Source of the DNA: Streptomyces sp. LBL
GTDB taxonomy: Bacteria > Actinomycetota > Actinomycetes > Streptomycetales > Streptomycetaceae
Direction of reading: 5' to 3'
Length of the DNA: 64,000 nt
Assembly: GCF_029893585.1 (NCBI RefSeq)
Contig: NZ_JARXYX010000005.1
Span: 276,734-340,733, forward strand
In this document: positions 8,294 through 17,542 of the stretch, piece after piece
Layout of the letters: every line of letters starts with the position of its first letter
Numbering within the stretch: the first letter of the stretch is position 1
Translations under genes and position numbers: made by a program
The notes under the pieces: model-generated
Told to the model about the DNA's origin: nothing
Database searches by the model: none
What the model saw: the letters and a program-made list of their open reading frames with translations, nothing else

Positions 8294-8986
8294 TTACGCC
8301 CCGAAAGCCTTGCCCTGCCCCTGCCCCTTCACCGGCCTGGCTCCGGCGAGGAGATGCGCGGGGACGAGATCGCGGGCCGGCTCGCTGTAGCCGACGGAGA
8401 CGATCTTGTCGCCCTGATACGTGAAGGAGGTCAGGGAGGCGAGCGTGCACTGCCGCTTGCGCGGGTCGTGCCACAGCCGCCGCTTCTCGACGTAGGACCG
8501 CACGATCCAGATCGGCAGCTGGTGACTGACGAGCACGGCCTCGTGCCCGCGCGCCTGGTCCTTCGCCAGGTTCAGCGCGCCCATCATGCGCACGACCTGG
8601 TCGACGTACGGCTCACCCCAGGACGGCTTGAAGGGGTTGACCAGGTGCTTCCAGTTCTCCGGCCGCCGCAGCGCCCCGTCGCCGACACCGAAGGCCTTGC
8701 CCTGGAAGACGTTCTCGGCCTCGATGAGCCGCTCGTCGGTGGCGATGTCCAGCCCGTGTGCCTTGGCGATCGGCGTGGCCGTCTCCTGCGCCCGCTCCAG
8801 CGGGGAGGCGCCGACGTGACTGATGTCGCGGGCGGCGAGGTGCTCGGCGACCCGGTCGGCCATCTGCCGGCCCAGCTCCGAGAGGTGGTAGCCCGCGAGA
8901 CGGCCGTAGAGGACACCGTCGGGGTTGGCGACCTCGCCGTGCCGCATGAGGTGGACGACGGTGATGTCGCTGGTGCTGTTGCTCAT
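8294..8986 (-). CDS. histidine phosphatase family protein (phosphoglycerate-mutase-like)
   Basis: A 230-residue protein with the RHG catalytic motif near the start ([13 protein letters not shown]) and the second catalytic histidine in [10 protein letters not shown]. These residues define the histidine phosphatase superfamily, whose members dephosphorylate small molecules or act as mutases. The ATG at 8986 overlaps the hemL stop by 4 bp (ATGA), so it is translationally coupled to hemL. Its substrate is unknown, and a role in heme metabolism is only suggested by the coupling. Confidence 0.9.
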   Translation of the reverse strand: MSNSTSDITVVHLMRHGEVANPDGVLYGRLAGYHLSELGRQMADRVAEHLAARDISHVGASPLERAQETATPIAKAHGLDIATDERLIEAENVFQGKAFGVGDGALRRPENWKHLVNPFKPSWGEPYVDQVVRMMGALNLAKDQARGHEAVLVSHQLPIWIVRSYVEKRRLWHDPRKRQCTLASLTSFTYQGDKIVSVGYSEPARDLVPAHLLAGARPVKGQGQGKAFGA

Positions 8987-10302
8987 GCTGCGGTGGCCTC
9001 CGCTGCCGCTCGGGCCGCCGCCGGAAGGGCGTCGGCGATCCGCTGGATGGCCCGCTCGTCGTGGGCCGTGGACACGAACCAGGACTCGAAGGACGACGGC
9101 GGCAGATAGACGCCGTTCGCCAGCAGCGAGTGGAAGAACGCGGTGTAACGGTACGACTCCTGCGCCTTGGCGTCCTCGTAGGTGCGCACCGGCCGGTCCG
9201 TGAAGAAGACGCTGAACATGTTGGAGGCGTTCTGCACCGTGTGCGCGACCCCCTCCTTGGCGAGCGCGTCCGAGACCAGCGCCTGCACCTGCGCCGACAC
9301 GGCGTCGACCGTCTCGTACGCCGCGTCGTCGAGGAGCCGCAGCTGGGCGAGGCCGGCGGCGGTGGCGACCGGGTTCCCGGAGAGGGTGCCGGCCTGGTAG
9401 ACGGGCCCGGCGGGCGCGAGGTGCTCCATCACATCGGTGCGCCCGCCGAAGGCGGCGGCCGGGAAGCCACCGCCCATGACCTTGCCGAAGGTCATCAGGT
9501 CGGGCCGGACGCCGTCGATGCCGTACCAACCGGCCCTGCTGGTCCGGAAGCCGGTCATGACCTCGTCGGAGACGTACAGGGCGCCGTTCGCGGCGCACGC
9601 GTCCTTCAGCCCCTGGTTGAAGCCGGGCAGCGGCGGTACGACGCCCATGTTGCCCGGGGATGCCTCGGTGATCACGCAGGCGATCTCACCGGGGTGGGCC
9701 CGGAAGGCGGCGTGCACGGAGTCGAGGTCGTTGTACGGCAGGACGATCGTGTCGCCGGCCTGGGCGCCGGTGACGCCGGGGGTGTCGGGCAGCGCGAAGG
9801 TCGCGACTCCCGATCCGGCGGCGGCGAGCAGCGAGTCCACGTGACCGTGGTAACACCCGGCGAACTTGATCACCTTGCTGCGGCGCGTGAACCCGCGGGC
9901 GAGCCGGATGGCCGACATGGTGGCCTCGGTGCCGCTGGACACCAGCCGCACCTGCTCCAGGGGCTCGATCCGGGCGACCATCTCCTCGGCGAGCGCGACC
10001 TCGCCCTCACCGGGCGTACCGAAGGAGGTCCCGCGCGCGACGGCGTCCTGCACGGCGGCGATCACGTCCGGGTGCGCATGCCCGAGGATCATGGGCCCCC
10101 AGGAACAGACGAGGTCGACGTACTCACGCCCGTCGGCGTCCGTCAGATACGGGCCGGTGCCGGACACCATGAACCGGGGCGTTCCGCCCACCGCGCGGAA
10201 GGCACGCACCGGGGAGTTCACACCACCCGGTGTGACGGCGGCCGCGCGGTCGAACAGGGCCTGCGAGACAGGCACCTCGTATGCATAGGGATATTCGCTC
10301 AT
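8983..10302 (-). CDS. hemL: glutamate-1-semialdehyde 2,1-aminomutase
   Basis: A 439-residue PLP enzyme that converts glutamate-1-semialdehyde to 5-aminolevulinate, the second step of the C5 heme route. It shows the aminomutase signature SEVMTGFR variant ([18 protein letters not shown]) and the PLP lysine in [17 protein letters not shown], as well as VNSPVRAF near the N-terminus. ATG 10302 gives the normal family start ([20 protein letters not shown]). It works with HemA, encoded about 40 kb away in this window. First gene of a short operon with the histidine phosphatase. Confidence 0.96.
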   Translation of the reverse strand: MSEYPYAYEVPVSQALFDRAAAVTPGGVNSPVRAFRAVGGTPRFMVSGTGPYLTDADGREYVDLVCSWGPMILGHAHPDVIAAVQDAVARGTSFGTPGEGEVALAEEMVARIEPLEQVRLVSSGTEATMSAIRLARGFTRRSKVIKFAGCYHGHVDSLLAAAGSGVATFALPDTPGVTGAQAGDTIVLPYNDLDSVHAAFRAHPGEIACVITEASPGNMGVVPPLPGFNQGLKDACAANGALYVSDEVMTGFRTSRAGWYGIDGVRPDLMTFGKVMGGGFPAAAFGGRTDVMEHLAPAGPVYQAGTLSGNPVATAAGLAQLRLLDDAAYETVDAVSAQVQALVSDALAKEGVAHTVQNASNMFSVFFTDRPVRTYEDAKAQESYRYTAFFHSLLANGVYLPPSSFESWFVSTAHDERAIQRIADALPAAARAAAEATAA

Positions 10303-11008
10303 GACCTGCGACTTCTCCGACCTTCCCCGACTACTCGGACTCCGGTTGCCAGTGACCACCTCAGGGTAGGCCAGTGGACGACGGGGACGGCGAGGCCACT
10401 GTCGCCCCGCGCCCGACCTGCCTCCCGGACCGCTCCCTGCCTGCTTCCGGCCCTGCTCCGGGCCTGCTTCCGGCCCTGCACCGAGCCCGTCCCTGACCCG
10501 GCAGACAGTCACGGACGCCCCCCTGCCCGGTGTGATCTGCGAAACTGAATGCTGATACACACAGCTCACCCGGCCCTGGCGTACGTATAGGTGTACGGAT
10601 GGCGTGCGGATGAGTGTGCGGATGGGTTACGGATTGGTGTACGGATAGGCCTACGGAGGCCTGTTCAGAGGCTGCGAAGGCCTGCGGACAGGTGTTTCAA
10701 CGCACGTTTCGGCGGGCGGCCGTGGGGGAGGTCACTGACACGATGATCGGGTTGCGCGGCGGGGGTTGCGCGTCCTGGAACAGCACTCGGGTGGAGATAT
10801 GCATCGCGGTGGCGGACTGGGCGAGGGGACTGACGACCTGGGTCCTCGGCGTGCCCATCGGGGAAGGCACCGACGCGAGGCGGAGGAATCGAACGAACCA
10901 CGTCACGGACACGTTGTACCGGGCGGGCCGGGTGGACCGAGTGAGGAACTGGAGCGGGCCGACCGACGGGTCGACCGGCTGAGGCCGGGGAGCAGGAATG
11001 GTGGTCGG
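10303..11008. other. 700-bp intergenic region with short direct repeats
   Basis: I see no convincing coding region. 10420-10500 has repeated CTGCTTCCGGCCCTG-type units. 10590-10660 has a run of imperfect 10- to 11-base units built on GTGTACGGAT. The region must carry the hemL promoter (minus) and the promoter for the gene at 11009. A hydrophilic plus-strand frame reads on into the 11009 gene from about 10766; I treat it as non-coding because it is arginine/glycine rich and without a good start. Confidence 0.5.
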
Positions 11009-11446
11009 GTGGGGGTGACGTACAAGTACTTCGGCGCACCGGACGGTGCGACCGCAGCCCGCGTCCCGATCTCGATGCGCCCCGAGGAACTCGGCGGCGA
11101 CGAGCTCGGGATGAACGGCATGTTCACCAAGATCAAGCCGGAGACGATGGCGGCGATGGTCCTCACCGGCATCGAGGGCGTCCCGCTGAACAAGGTCCCG
11201 CCCCTGGAACTGGTCGTCCTGCACCCCGACTACGCGGTGGTCAGACTCCCCATGACGGTCGTCGACCCCCTGCGCGGCATCGGCGAGGAGGCGGTCGGCG
11301 CGGCGGCCTTCATATGGTCGACGGTCCCGGACCGGGGCGGCCCCCGGGACGCGTTCAACGTGTACCAACTGCTGCACGAGTGGCAGGACTTCTCGCATCG
11401 GCTGCATGAGGCGGGGCATCAGCCGTATTGCCTGGTGTGGCCGTGA
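11009..11446 (+). CDS. conserved hypothetical protein, about 145 aa
   Basis: A soluble protein with no signal or membrane segment, starting V(G)VTYKYFGAPDGATAARVPISM. It contains a glutamate/leucine-rich middle and ends HEWQDFSHRLHEAGHQPYCLVWP. I do not recognise the family. GTG 11009 has AGGAA about ten bases upstream; GTG 11015 is an equally possible start two codons later. The coding pattern of base use is strong. It is flanked downstream by decayed mobile-element DNA. Confidence 0.7.
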   Translation: MGVTYKYFGAPDGATAARVPISMRPEELGGDELGMNGMFTKIKPETMAAMVLTGIEGVPLNKVPPLELVVLHPDYAVVRLPMTVVDPLRGIGEEAVGAAAFIWSTVPDRGGPRDAFNVYQLLHEWQDFSHRLHEAGHQPYCLVWP

Positions 11447-11619
11447 CCTGGTGTTTCTTGCGAATCGGGCGGGGTCTTCGGGCCTCGCCCTTTTTGGTGC
11501 CGGAGAGCGGCCGTCAGGCGGCCAGGGCACATTGAGCGACTCTGTCGGGGATCTTGGTTTTCCTTGATCACTGCCCTTGGCGCCACCAGCGGGGGCTGGG
11601 CAGTTCGTGGGCGTCGAGG

Positions 11620-12400
11620 TACTGCTGGAACGCCGTCGGTGATCAGTGCCGACGGGAAGCCACGGACGTTGTCCGCGCGGTCGAACCGGCCCAGCGCGGA
11701 CTCGCATGCGGCGAGAGCAACCAGGCGGACACCACGCAGGTCGACTTCCAGGAAGTCGTAGGCGAAGACCCGGCCGTCGTCGTCACGGTCCGGGGTGAGG
11801 TAGAGGCAGTGCATCCACGGCGCGTCCTGGTCCAGCGTCCCGTGTACGGCGATGTGGACCACGTCCGCCATGGCCAGTTCGGCGAGCAGCCTGTCACGCG
11901 TGGCCGCAGGCCCGGTGACGGCGTCCGTGCCAACCGCGTCGGCAACCTTCCGCGCGCTGCATCCCGCCAAGCGGCCTCCGCCCCGCAGGCGTCGGCGACC
12001 TCGGCGACCAGCCTCCAGTAGACGTACAGGAGCTCGACCAGACCGCGGTGGTCGTGGAACTCGTCCCGGAACAGCAGTTCCACCATCGCCTCGGCGGGCA
12101 GCGCTTGGTCCGTGTGTTCCGCCAAGGCTTGTCGCGTCTGCTCCAGTTCGCGCGCCTGTTGCTTCGCCTGGGACAGCGAAAGGATCCGGTCGCCCGCGGC
12201 GATCGCCGTCTCCCGCCAGCCCAGCGGCTCTTCCAGGCGGAGGTCATGCACAAAGTACGCGCCGTCTGGGCTGAAGACGGACAGCACGCCTCCTTCATCC
12301 AGCGGGACACACCACCTGTGATCGACAGGGTGGCCGAAGGGCAGTTCGTTCAGCGAGAGGAGCCCTGGGAGGCCCCACCAGCTGTTCGCGCGCGTCGTGA
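11620..12400 (-). pseudogene. CHAT-domain protein remnant (frameshifted, truncated)
   Basis: Two frames together give the C-terminal half of a CHAT (caspase-like) peptidase protein. Frame one runs to WRLVAEVADACGAEAAWRDAAR near 11954. Frame two picks up at about 11950 with KVADAVGTDAVTG and continues through the catalytic histidine segment VVHIAVHGTLDQDAP and the catalytic cysteine segment VALAACESALGRF. It ends at GVPAV (about 11620), before the usual C-terminal helix. The two frames differ by a small indel near 11950. The 5' side joins directly to an IS630 transposase fragment. CHAT proteins often act in proteolytic defence or signalling modules, but this copy looks dead. Confidence 0.7.
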
Positions 12401-12713
12401 ACACGACGGCTGCCACCTGATCAACGCTGATGGTGGGCGGCCGGCCCGGCCGGGGCTCGTCCACCAGCCCGTCCAGCCGCTCGGCGAGAAACCGCCGCCG
12501 CCACTTGCGGACCGTGTCCGCGGCCACCCACAACTCGCGGGCGACCGCGACAATCGGCGGCACCTCAGGCCCCGCACACGCCAGCACGATCCGCGCGCGC
12601 AGGGCCAGCGCCTGGGCCGACGACGCCCGCCGCGTCCACCACTCCAACACCGCCCGCTCGTCATCGGACAGCAGCAACGGTTCCAGCCTCGGGCCCCGAC
12701 GAGGAACTGACAC
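12401..12713 (-). mobile_element. IS630-family transposase, N-terminal fragment
   Basis: About 105 residues match the DNA-binding N-terminus of IS630-type transposases: LLLSDDERAVLEWWTRRASSAQALALRARIVL, then a helix-turn-helix (VAVARELWVAADTVRKWRRRFL), then GLVDEPRPGRPPTISVDQVAAVV. After QVAAVV the sequence leaves the family abruptly and becomes part of the CHAT remnant. The DDE catalytic domain is absent, so the element cannot move itself. Likely start GTG 12713; an in-frame ATG lies at 12749. I did not find terminal inverted repeats. Confidence 0.8.
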
Positions 12714-12765
12714 ACCAGCAGCAGAAGTCACGCAACTACTAACGATCAACTACTGGCGCAGGACG

Positions 12766-13407
12766 CTAGCGCTTCTTGTACGTCGCGGTCACCTCGACCT
12801 CGACGAGCCACCCCCGCACGGCCAGCGAGGCGAGCTCCATCGTCGCCCGCGCCGGGCGGGCCTTGTTCGCCAGCAGCGGCGGCTTGGGGGCCGAGGTTCC
12901 CATGGGCACCGCGACGACCTGCTGCGACTTCAGGTCGACGTTGGCGAAGTACTGCCGGTACGCGCGGTTCCAGCCCGCGTAGTCGGCGGTCTCGGCGCCC
13001 GGCGGTTTCGCCAGGTAGGCCTTCATCGTGATGACGTCGGCCGGTGTGACGCCCGCGGCCTCCAGGTTGGTCCTGATGTTGCGCAGTACGACGAGCGACT
13101 GCGCCTCGGTGATCGTGACCCCCTCCGCCCCCTCGGTGAGAGAGGGGTCGGTGTAGCGCTCGGGCGTGCCCTCCGGCGCACTCGGGTTGAGCGCGGACGG
13201 GCCGAGGCCGCTGCTCTGGTAGACGGCCACCTCCCCGCCCAGCGCCACGCCGTTCGCGATGGCCGGGTTGGACTGCCCCTCGGGCAGCATCACGCGTACT
13301 GTCTTCGGGCCGGGCCACCAGCCCCCGGCGTCGGCCAGCGCGGTGCCGCCGGTGAGGAGCGTTCCGGCCAGGGTCGTGGCGGTGAGGATCTTCGTACGTC
13401 GCTTCAT
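12766..13407 (-). CDS. exported RidA-family (YjgF/YER057c) protein
   Basis: A 213-residue protein with a Sec-type signal peptide (MKRRTKILTATTLAGTLLTGGTALADA) followed by a RidA domain. The family end PARATMELASLAVRGWLVEVEV retains the conserved arginine region. RidA proteins hydrolyse reactive enamine/imine intermediates to ketone plus ammonia, usually in the cytosol; this one should act outside. Its ATG overlaps the stop of the amine oxidase by 4 bp (13404-13407), so the two proteins are made together. The oxidase yields imines, so the pairing makes chemical sense. Function as a pair is inference. Confidence 0.87.
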   Translation of the reverse strand: MKRRTKILTATTLAGTLLTGGTALADAGGWWPGPKTVRVMLPEGQSNPAIANGVALGGEVAVYQSSGLGPSALNPSAPEGTPERYTDPSLTEGAEGVTITEAQSLVVLRNIRTNLEAAGVTPADVITMKAYLAKPPGAETADYAGWNRAYRQYFANVDLKSQQVVAVPMGTSAPKPPLLANKARPARATMELASLAVRGWLVEVEVTATYKKR

Positions 13408-15005
13408 GCGGCCATCACCCTCTCGTGGATGTCAGTGACGACCTTGCGGGCCGAGGAGAACGCGCCGTGCTGCCAGGCGATGACATGGCTGAGCCAGTCG
13501 CCGGCGAAGTAGACATGGCCTGCGGGCTTGTTGAGCAGCTTGTACTCCGGGCCGGTCTGCGAGGGCCAGGACACCCAGCCGGCCTCGATATGAGGCGTGC
13601 GGTGCCAGGCGACACTGAAGGACTGGTCGAGCTCCGTGCGGTACTTGTCCCCGTGGATCTTCACGCCCTGGCTCACCGCCCGCTCCACCCGCTTGGCGTG
13701 GGGCAGGGCGCTGTAGGTGAGGGCGTTGGCGCCGGTGTTGTAGTAGCCGATGAGGGTGCCACGGCGGCCCTGGTAGCCGTAGGAGGGATACCAGAGGGCC
13801 GCCAGGTCCATGTCGGTCGCCGTGATGCCGCCGTAGATGTGCTCGTCCGTCTCCCACCAGCGACTGCGGTACTCGAGCCCCACCTTGCCGACCGGGGTCG
13901 CGGCGGGGTACTTCAGCGCGGCGGTGACGTCCGCGCCGAGGTTGTGCTTGATCCGGGCCATGACCATGGGCGGAACCGCCGCCACGACGAAGTCGGCGCG
14001 CCGGCTGCGGGTTCGGCCCTGTGCGTCCTGGTAGACGACCTCGGCGCCGTCAGGGAGATCCTTGACCTCCATCGCCTTGGCGCCGTAGGTGATCCGGTTC
14101 TCTCCGACGGCCTTCGCCAGCGCGTACGGGATCGCGTCCATTCCGCCCACCGGCTGGAACATCAGCATGGCCTGGTCGTAGCCGAACTCGAAGGAGAAGC
14201 GCTGCCCGACGCCGCTCCCGATGACGTCCGACAGGGACGGCACCGGGGAGAGCACCGTGCCCTCCTCGAAGGCCGCCCCCGGCTCGACCGAGTACCCGCG
14301 CCGGTCGGAGCCCGTGTAGCCGAAGCCGTCGGCTTTGCCCTTGATGGCACCGAAGTTCTGCAGGAACGCGATCAGCCGTTCCTTGTCGTCGGCGGTGAGT
14401 TCTCTGTCCAGGGCGCCCTGGTCGGTGGCCTTGGCGAGCAGCTCGGAGACATATCCGTAGGTGTCGGCCTTCGCGGTGCGCCAGCGGATCGCCTTGCCCG
14501 CCTGGGCGGCGCTCTTCTCGTGGTAGATGTACGCGTTGGCGTTCTGGTTGGTGAACACCTCAAGGGGAACGCCCAGTTCACGGCAGTACTCAAGGGTGAC
14601 GTGGGACTGCGGCAGCCGGGCCGGGCCCGCGTTCATGTACTGGCCCTTGGAGAAGGAGGCCGTCTGGGTGCTCCCGTCCAGGTCGGTGAGCGTGGTGCCG
14701 CCGCGGACCGTCCAGTTGCGGCCGCCGGGGCGGTCCTTCGCCTCCAGGATCCGGCAGTCGTAGCCCGCCTTGCCCAGCTCGTACGCCGTCGCCAGGCCGG
14801 CTATGCCGCCGCCGAGTATCAGGACCTTCTTGCCGCTCTGTCCGGTGAGCGAGAAGTCGCTGGTTCGGGGCGGCCGGTACTCCTCCGCCCGTGCGTCGGG
14901 GACCGGTGCCACACCGAGCGCGCCCATGGCCGAATACAGCATGCCTGCGCCGCCCGCGACGCCGACAGATCTCAAGAAGTTGCGGCGGGATGCCTCGTGC
15001 CTCAT
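13404..15005 (-). CDS. Tat-exported flavin monoamine / L-amino-acid oxidase
   Basis: A 533-residue FAD oxidase. The N-terminus MRHEASRRNFLRSVGVAGGAGML is a twin-arginine signal. The dinucleotide fold reads KKVLILGGGIAGLATAYELGKAGYDCRILEA, with the acidic residue that binds the FAD ribose and the following RPGGRNWTVRGG motif of amine oxidases. The end VYFAGDWLSHVIAWQHGAFSSARKVV is the C-terminal FAD motif. ATG 15005 has AGGAGA a few bases upstream and starts at the signal peptide. It oxidises an amine or amino acid to an imine plus hydrogen peroxide; the exact substrate is unknown. First gene of the pair with exported RidA. Confidence 0.9.
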   Translation of the reverse strand: MRHEASRRNFLRSVGVAGGAGMLYSAMGALGVAPVPDARAEEYRPPRTSDFSLTGQSGKKVLILGGGIAGLATAYELGKAGYDCRILEAKDRPGGRNWTVRGGTTLTDLDGSTQTASFSKGQYMNAGPARLPQSHVTLEYCRELGVPLEVFTNQNANAYIYHEKSAAQAGKAIRWRTAKADTYGYVSELLAKATDQGALDRELTADDKERLIAFLQNFGAIKGKADGFGYTGSDRRGYSVEPGAAFEEGTVLSPVPSLSDVIGSGVGQRFSFEFGYDQAMLMFQPVGGMDAIPYALAKAVGENRITYGAKAMEVKDLPDGAEVVYQDAQGRTRSRRADFVVAAVPPMVMARIKHNLGADVTAALKYPAATPVGKVGLEYRSRWWETDEHIYGGITATDMDLAALWYPSYGYQGRRGTLIGYYNTGANALTYSALPHAKRVERAVSQGVKIHGDKYRTELDQSFSVAWHRTPHIEAGWVSWPSQTGPEYKLLNKPAGHVYFAGDWLSHVIAWQHGAFSSARKVVTDIHERVMAA

Positions 15006-15198
15006 CAATGTCTCCTCACACGTGGGGACGCCTCGTCCGGCCGAACCCGGCCAGGTGGGGGTGGGTTTTACCGGTGATCCGGAAGGCGTTCCGCGAGCCT
15101 CCAACAGGTGTGTTACAGCGCCATGCCAATGACGTCTCCATGACATGAGCGAGGGGAGATTTTGAGCCAGCCGGAGGGGGATGGGCTGGCCCGGGCCC

Positions 15199-15926
15199 TC
15201 AGTCCTCCGGGTTCTTGAGCACCGGGAAGCGGCGCGGTGCCACCAACAGCAGGACCAGGAAGGCGAGTCCGGCCGCGCAGGCCGCGCCGAAGTGGACGGA
15301 GTGGACGGTCTCCGCGACCGCCCGGCGTACGGGTTCGCCGGGGGCGCCCGAGTCCAGGGCCCGGGTCACCGAGTCCAGGTCGCCGCGCCGCCGAGCCGAA
15401 CGGCCAGCACCCCGTTGGCGATCGCGCCGAAGAGTGCGGCGCCGATCGTCTGGCCGCTCTGGCGGCAGAAGAGTACGGACGCGGTGTCAGTGCCGCGCTC
15501 CGCCCAGCCGACGGTCGACTGGACGCCGACGATCAGGGGGAGTTGGAAGAGGCCGAGCGCGGCGCCGAGCAGGAGCATCAGGAGGGTCGGCTGCCAGGCC
15601 TCGCCCGGGTAGGGGAGGAAGGGGAAGGCGAACAGGATGAAGGTGGCCGCGCCGAAGCCGAGCATCGCCGTGTTGCGGAAGCCGATGCGACGGTGGACGT
15701 GCTGGCTGGGTGCGGCGGACACCGGCCAGCTCAACGTCCATACGGAGAGTACGAATCCGGCGGTGACGGGGGCGAGGCCGAGGACCGACTGCGCGTACGT
15801 CGGGAGGAAGACCGTCGGGGCGACCATCAGGAGGCCCAGCGCGCCGAGTGCCAGGTTCACGGCGGCGATGGTGCGGCGCCGCCAGACCCAAGCCGGCGCA
15901 CAGGAAGGGCTCGTAGCGTCATACAC
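15199..15926 (-). pseudogene. MFS drug-efflux transporter fragment (DHA2-like), frameshifted
   Basis: The reading from about 15926 gives membrane helices NLALGALGLLMVAPTVFLPTYAQ, VTAGFVLSVWTLSWPVSA and AMLGFGAATFILFAFPFLPY, then GVQSTVGWAERGTDTASVLFCRQSGQTIGAALFG, which is typical of the C-terminal half of EmrB/QacA-type exporters. At about 15385 the frame breaks; the family end continues in another frame as DLDSVTRALDSGAPGEPVRRAVAE and GLAFLVLLLVAPRRF, stopping at 15199. The N-terminal half is missing. So there are two lesions, truncation and frameshift. Confidence 0.8.
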
Positions 15927-16185
15927 ATCCCCCGGTACGACCTGCTCGACGGCGAAGCCAGACTTCAGGTACTCAGTCGTTCAACTCCAGCGGCTCGGAG
16001 TACTGGTGTGTCCGGTGATTGCGTGAGCACCGGGCCAGGTGATGACCACGAAGCAGTATGCGGTGGACGATAATATGGAAAGCATGTAATTGGTGGAGGA
16101 TTAATGCCCCTCTCGTAGTGCATGAGTTGGGCAGCCGGTGGGTACTCCATTGGGAAATGGCGGTGAGTTGCGGCGGGGAGGGTGT
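15927..16185. other. AT-richer upstream region of the AurF-like gene
   Basis: Base composition drops clearly in GC from about 16050 to 16185. A possible -10 element GATAAT lies at 16069-16074, without a good -35. A strong ribosome site GGAGG near 16094 precedes ATG 16102 and a four-codon reading frame (Met-Pro-Leu-Ser-stop). This could be a leader peptide or chance. Confidence 0.35.
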
Positions 16186-17070
16186 ATGGAAACTCCTGAT
16201 CGCGAAAAGGTAGCAACTCGATTGCTCGCGGCTTCGGTCAAGCACTCGTTCGATCCCGATACGGAGATCGACTGGGGTGCACAGTTGCTGGAGGGAGCAT
16301 GGTTCCTGCCACCGGAACTGTGTTCGCTGTACGACACGCCGTTGTGGGGCCGGATGCCACGCGAGCAGCAGATCGACCTGAGTCGGCACGAGGCAGCCTG
16401 CACGGCCTCCATGGGAATCTGGTTCGAGCTCGTCGGCATGCAGGCTTTGTTGCGGCATTGCACAGCCCTCGATCCCACCACTGAACACGTCCGGTACGCC
16501 CTCACCGAAATCGAGGAGGAATGCCGCCACTCGAAAATGTTCGCCAGGGAGGTGCTCCGGCTCGACACACCCACCTATCGGCCGGGGCGAGTAGATCATA
16601 TTCTCGGGCACTTCCTTCCCGCACTGCCCTCTTCCTCTATCTTTACCGCGCTGCTGATAGCCGAAGAGGTGATGGACTGGATCCAGCGCCAGACGGTCCG
16701 TGACGAGCGAGTGCAGCCGCTGGTGCGTGATGTCATGCGCATCCACGTGGTCGAGGAATCCAGGCACATCCGGTATGAACGCGAAGAGATGCGTCTCAGG
16801 ATGCAGAGCGCATCCCGACGGGAAATGGAATTCACTCGATATGTGAGCGCCGTTGTTGCGGGTGTCGTCGCCCGTTCGATGATCCGCCCCCAGGTGTACG
16901 CCTCGGTCGGGCTCGATCCGGCCGAGGCCGTCGCCGCCGTGCGGGCCAGTGCACATAGACGGGAGGTGCTGGTCCAGGCGGCAGGCAGGCTGACTACCTT
17001 CCTCGGGGACATCGGCCTGTTGTCAGGTCCGTGCCGCAGGCTGTGGCGTACCTCGGGCTTCCTACGTTGA
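16186..17070 (+). CDS. AurF-like di-iron N-oxygenase
   Basis: A 294-residue protein with the ligand pattern of AurF/CmlI p-aminobenzoate N-oxygenases: E81 (IWFELVGMQ), E112-x-x-H115 (EEECRHSKMF), E160/161 (LLIAEEVMDW) and H187-xxx-E191-xx-H194 (HVVEESRHIRYE). This family oxidises an aromatic amine stepwise to the nitro group using a di-iron centre. ATG 16186 has GGGGAGGG just upstream. No biosynthetic genes surround it, only pseudogenes, and its GC content is lower than its neighbours', which suggests transfer. All ligand residues look intact, so it may be active. Substrate unknown. Confidence 0.85.
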   Translation: METPDREKVATRLLAASVKHSFDPDTEIDWGAQLLEGAWFLPPELCSLYDTPLWGRMPREQQIDLSRHEAACTASMGIWFELVGMQALLRHCTALDPTTEHVRYALTEIEEECRHSKMFAREVLRLDTPTYRPGRVDHILGHFLPALPSSSIFTALLIAEEVMDWIQRQTVRDERVQPLVRDVMRIHVVEESRHIRYEREEMRLRMQSASRREMEFTRYVSAVVAGVVARSMIRPQVYASVGLDPAEAVAAVRASAHRREVLVQAAGRLTTFLGDIGLLSGPCRRLWRTSGFLR

Positions 17071-17212
17071 TCGGCCCCCTGACGAGGCGGGCGCGGCGCT
17101 GTGCACCGCTGTCGATCTCGGCGAGCAGCGCCGACCTGCGCATCTGTGATCCGGGCCAGGGCAGCGTCCCCGCGGTGGCGGTCCTCGCGGGCTCTCGGGC
17201 CACGAAGCACCG

Positions 17213-17374
17213 CTGAATGAACGTGCGGAGGACGTCACCGTCCTTCTGGTCGAAGCGGCCCACTCTGAGGTGCAGGCCCTGTATGGGCCGTGGGGATACG
17301 CCAAGGTCGGCGAACAGCAACCCTTCGCTGACTCGCCGTTGTTCGCGGTCATGGTCAAGGACCTCCAGCACTGA
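17213..17374 (+). pseudogene. GNAT acetyltransferase C-terminal fragment
   Basis: A 53-residue open stretch ends with the typical GNAT C-terminus: VTVLLVEAAHSEVQALYGPWGYAKVGE, then PFADSPLFAVMVKDLQH and a stop. The acetyl-CoA-binding loop and everything N-terminal are missing upstream, where the frames are closed. It lies directly downstream of the AurF-like gene. Confidence 0.7.
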
Positions 17375-17542
17375 GGCTCTCGTCCAGGAGCGACGAGGCG
17401 GCTGTCGAATCCGGCACGAACAAGGCGCTGCCCTTTTCGCCCTGAAGGCGATGCCTGATCAAGTGGAGCCCCCGGTTTCCCACATGTGGCGGGGATCACG
17501 TCGTGGGGAAATCCTGCGGCCCGGCTCGGGCGTCTAGCGGGT

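Noticed and set aside
10614..10982. A 122-codon plus-strand frame in the hemL upstream region
   Set aside because: Its composition is not typical of a gene in this genome and it has no ribosome site or known pattern.
12401..12765. A complete insertion sequence around the IS630 fragment
   Set aside because: The DDE domain is missing and I found no matching inverted ends.
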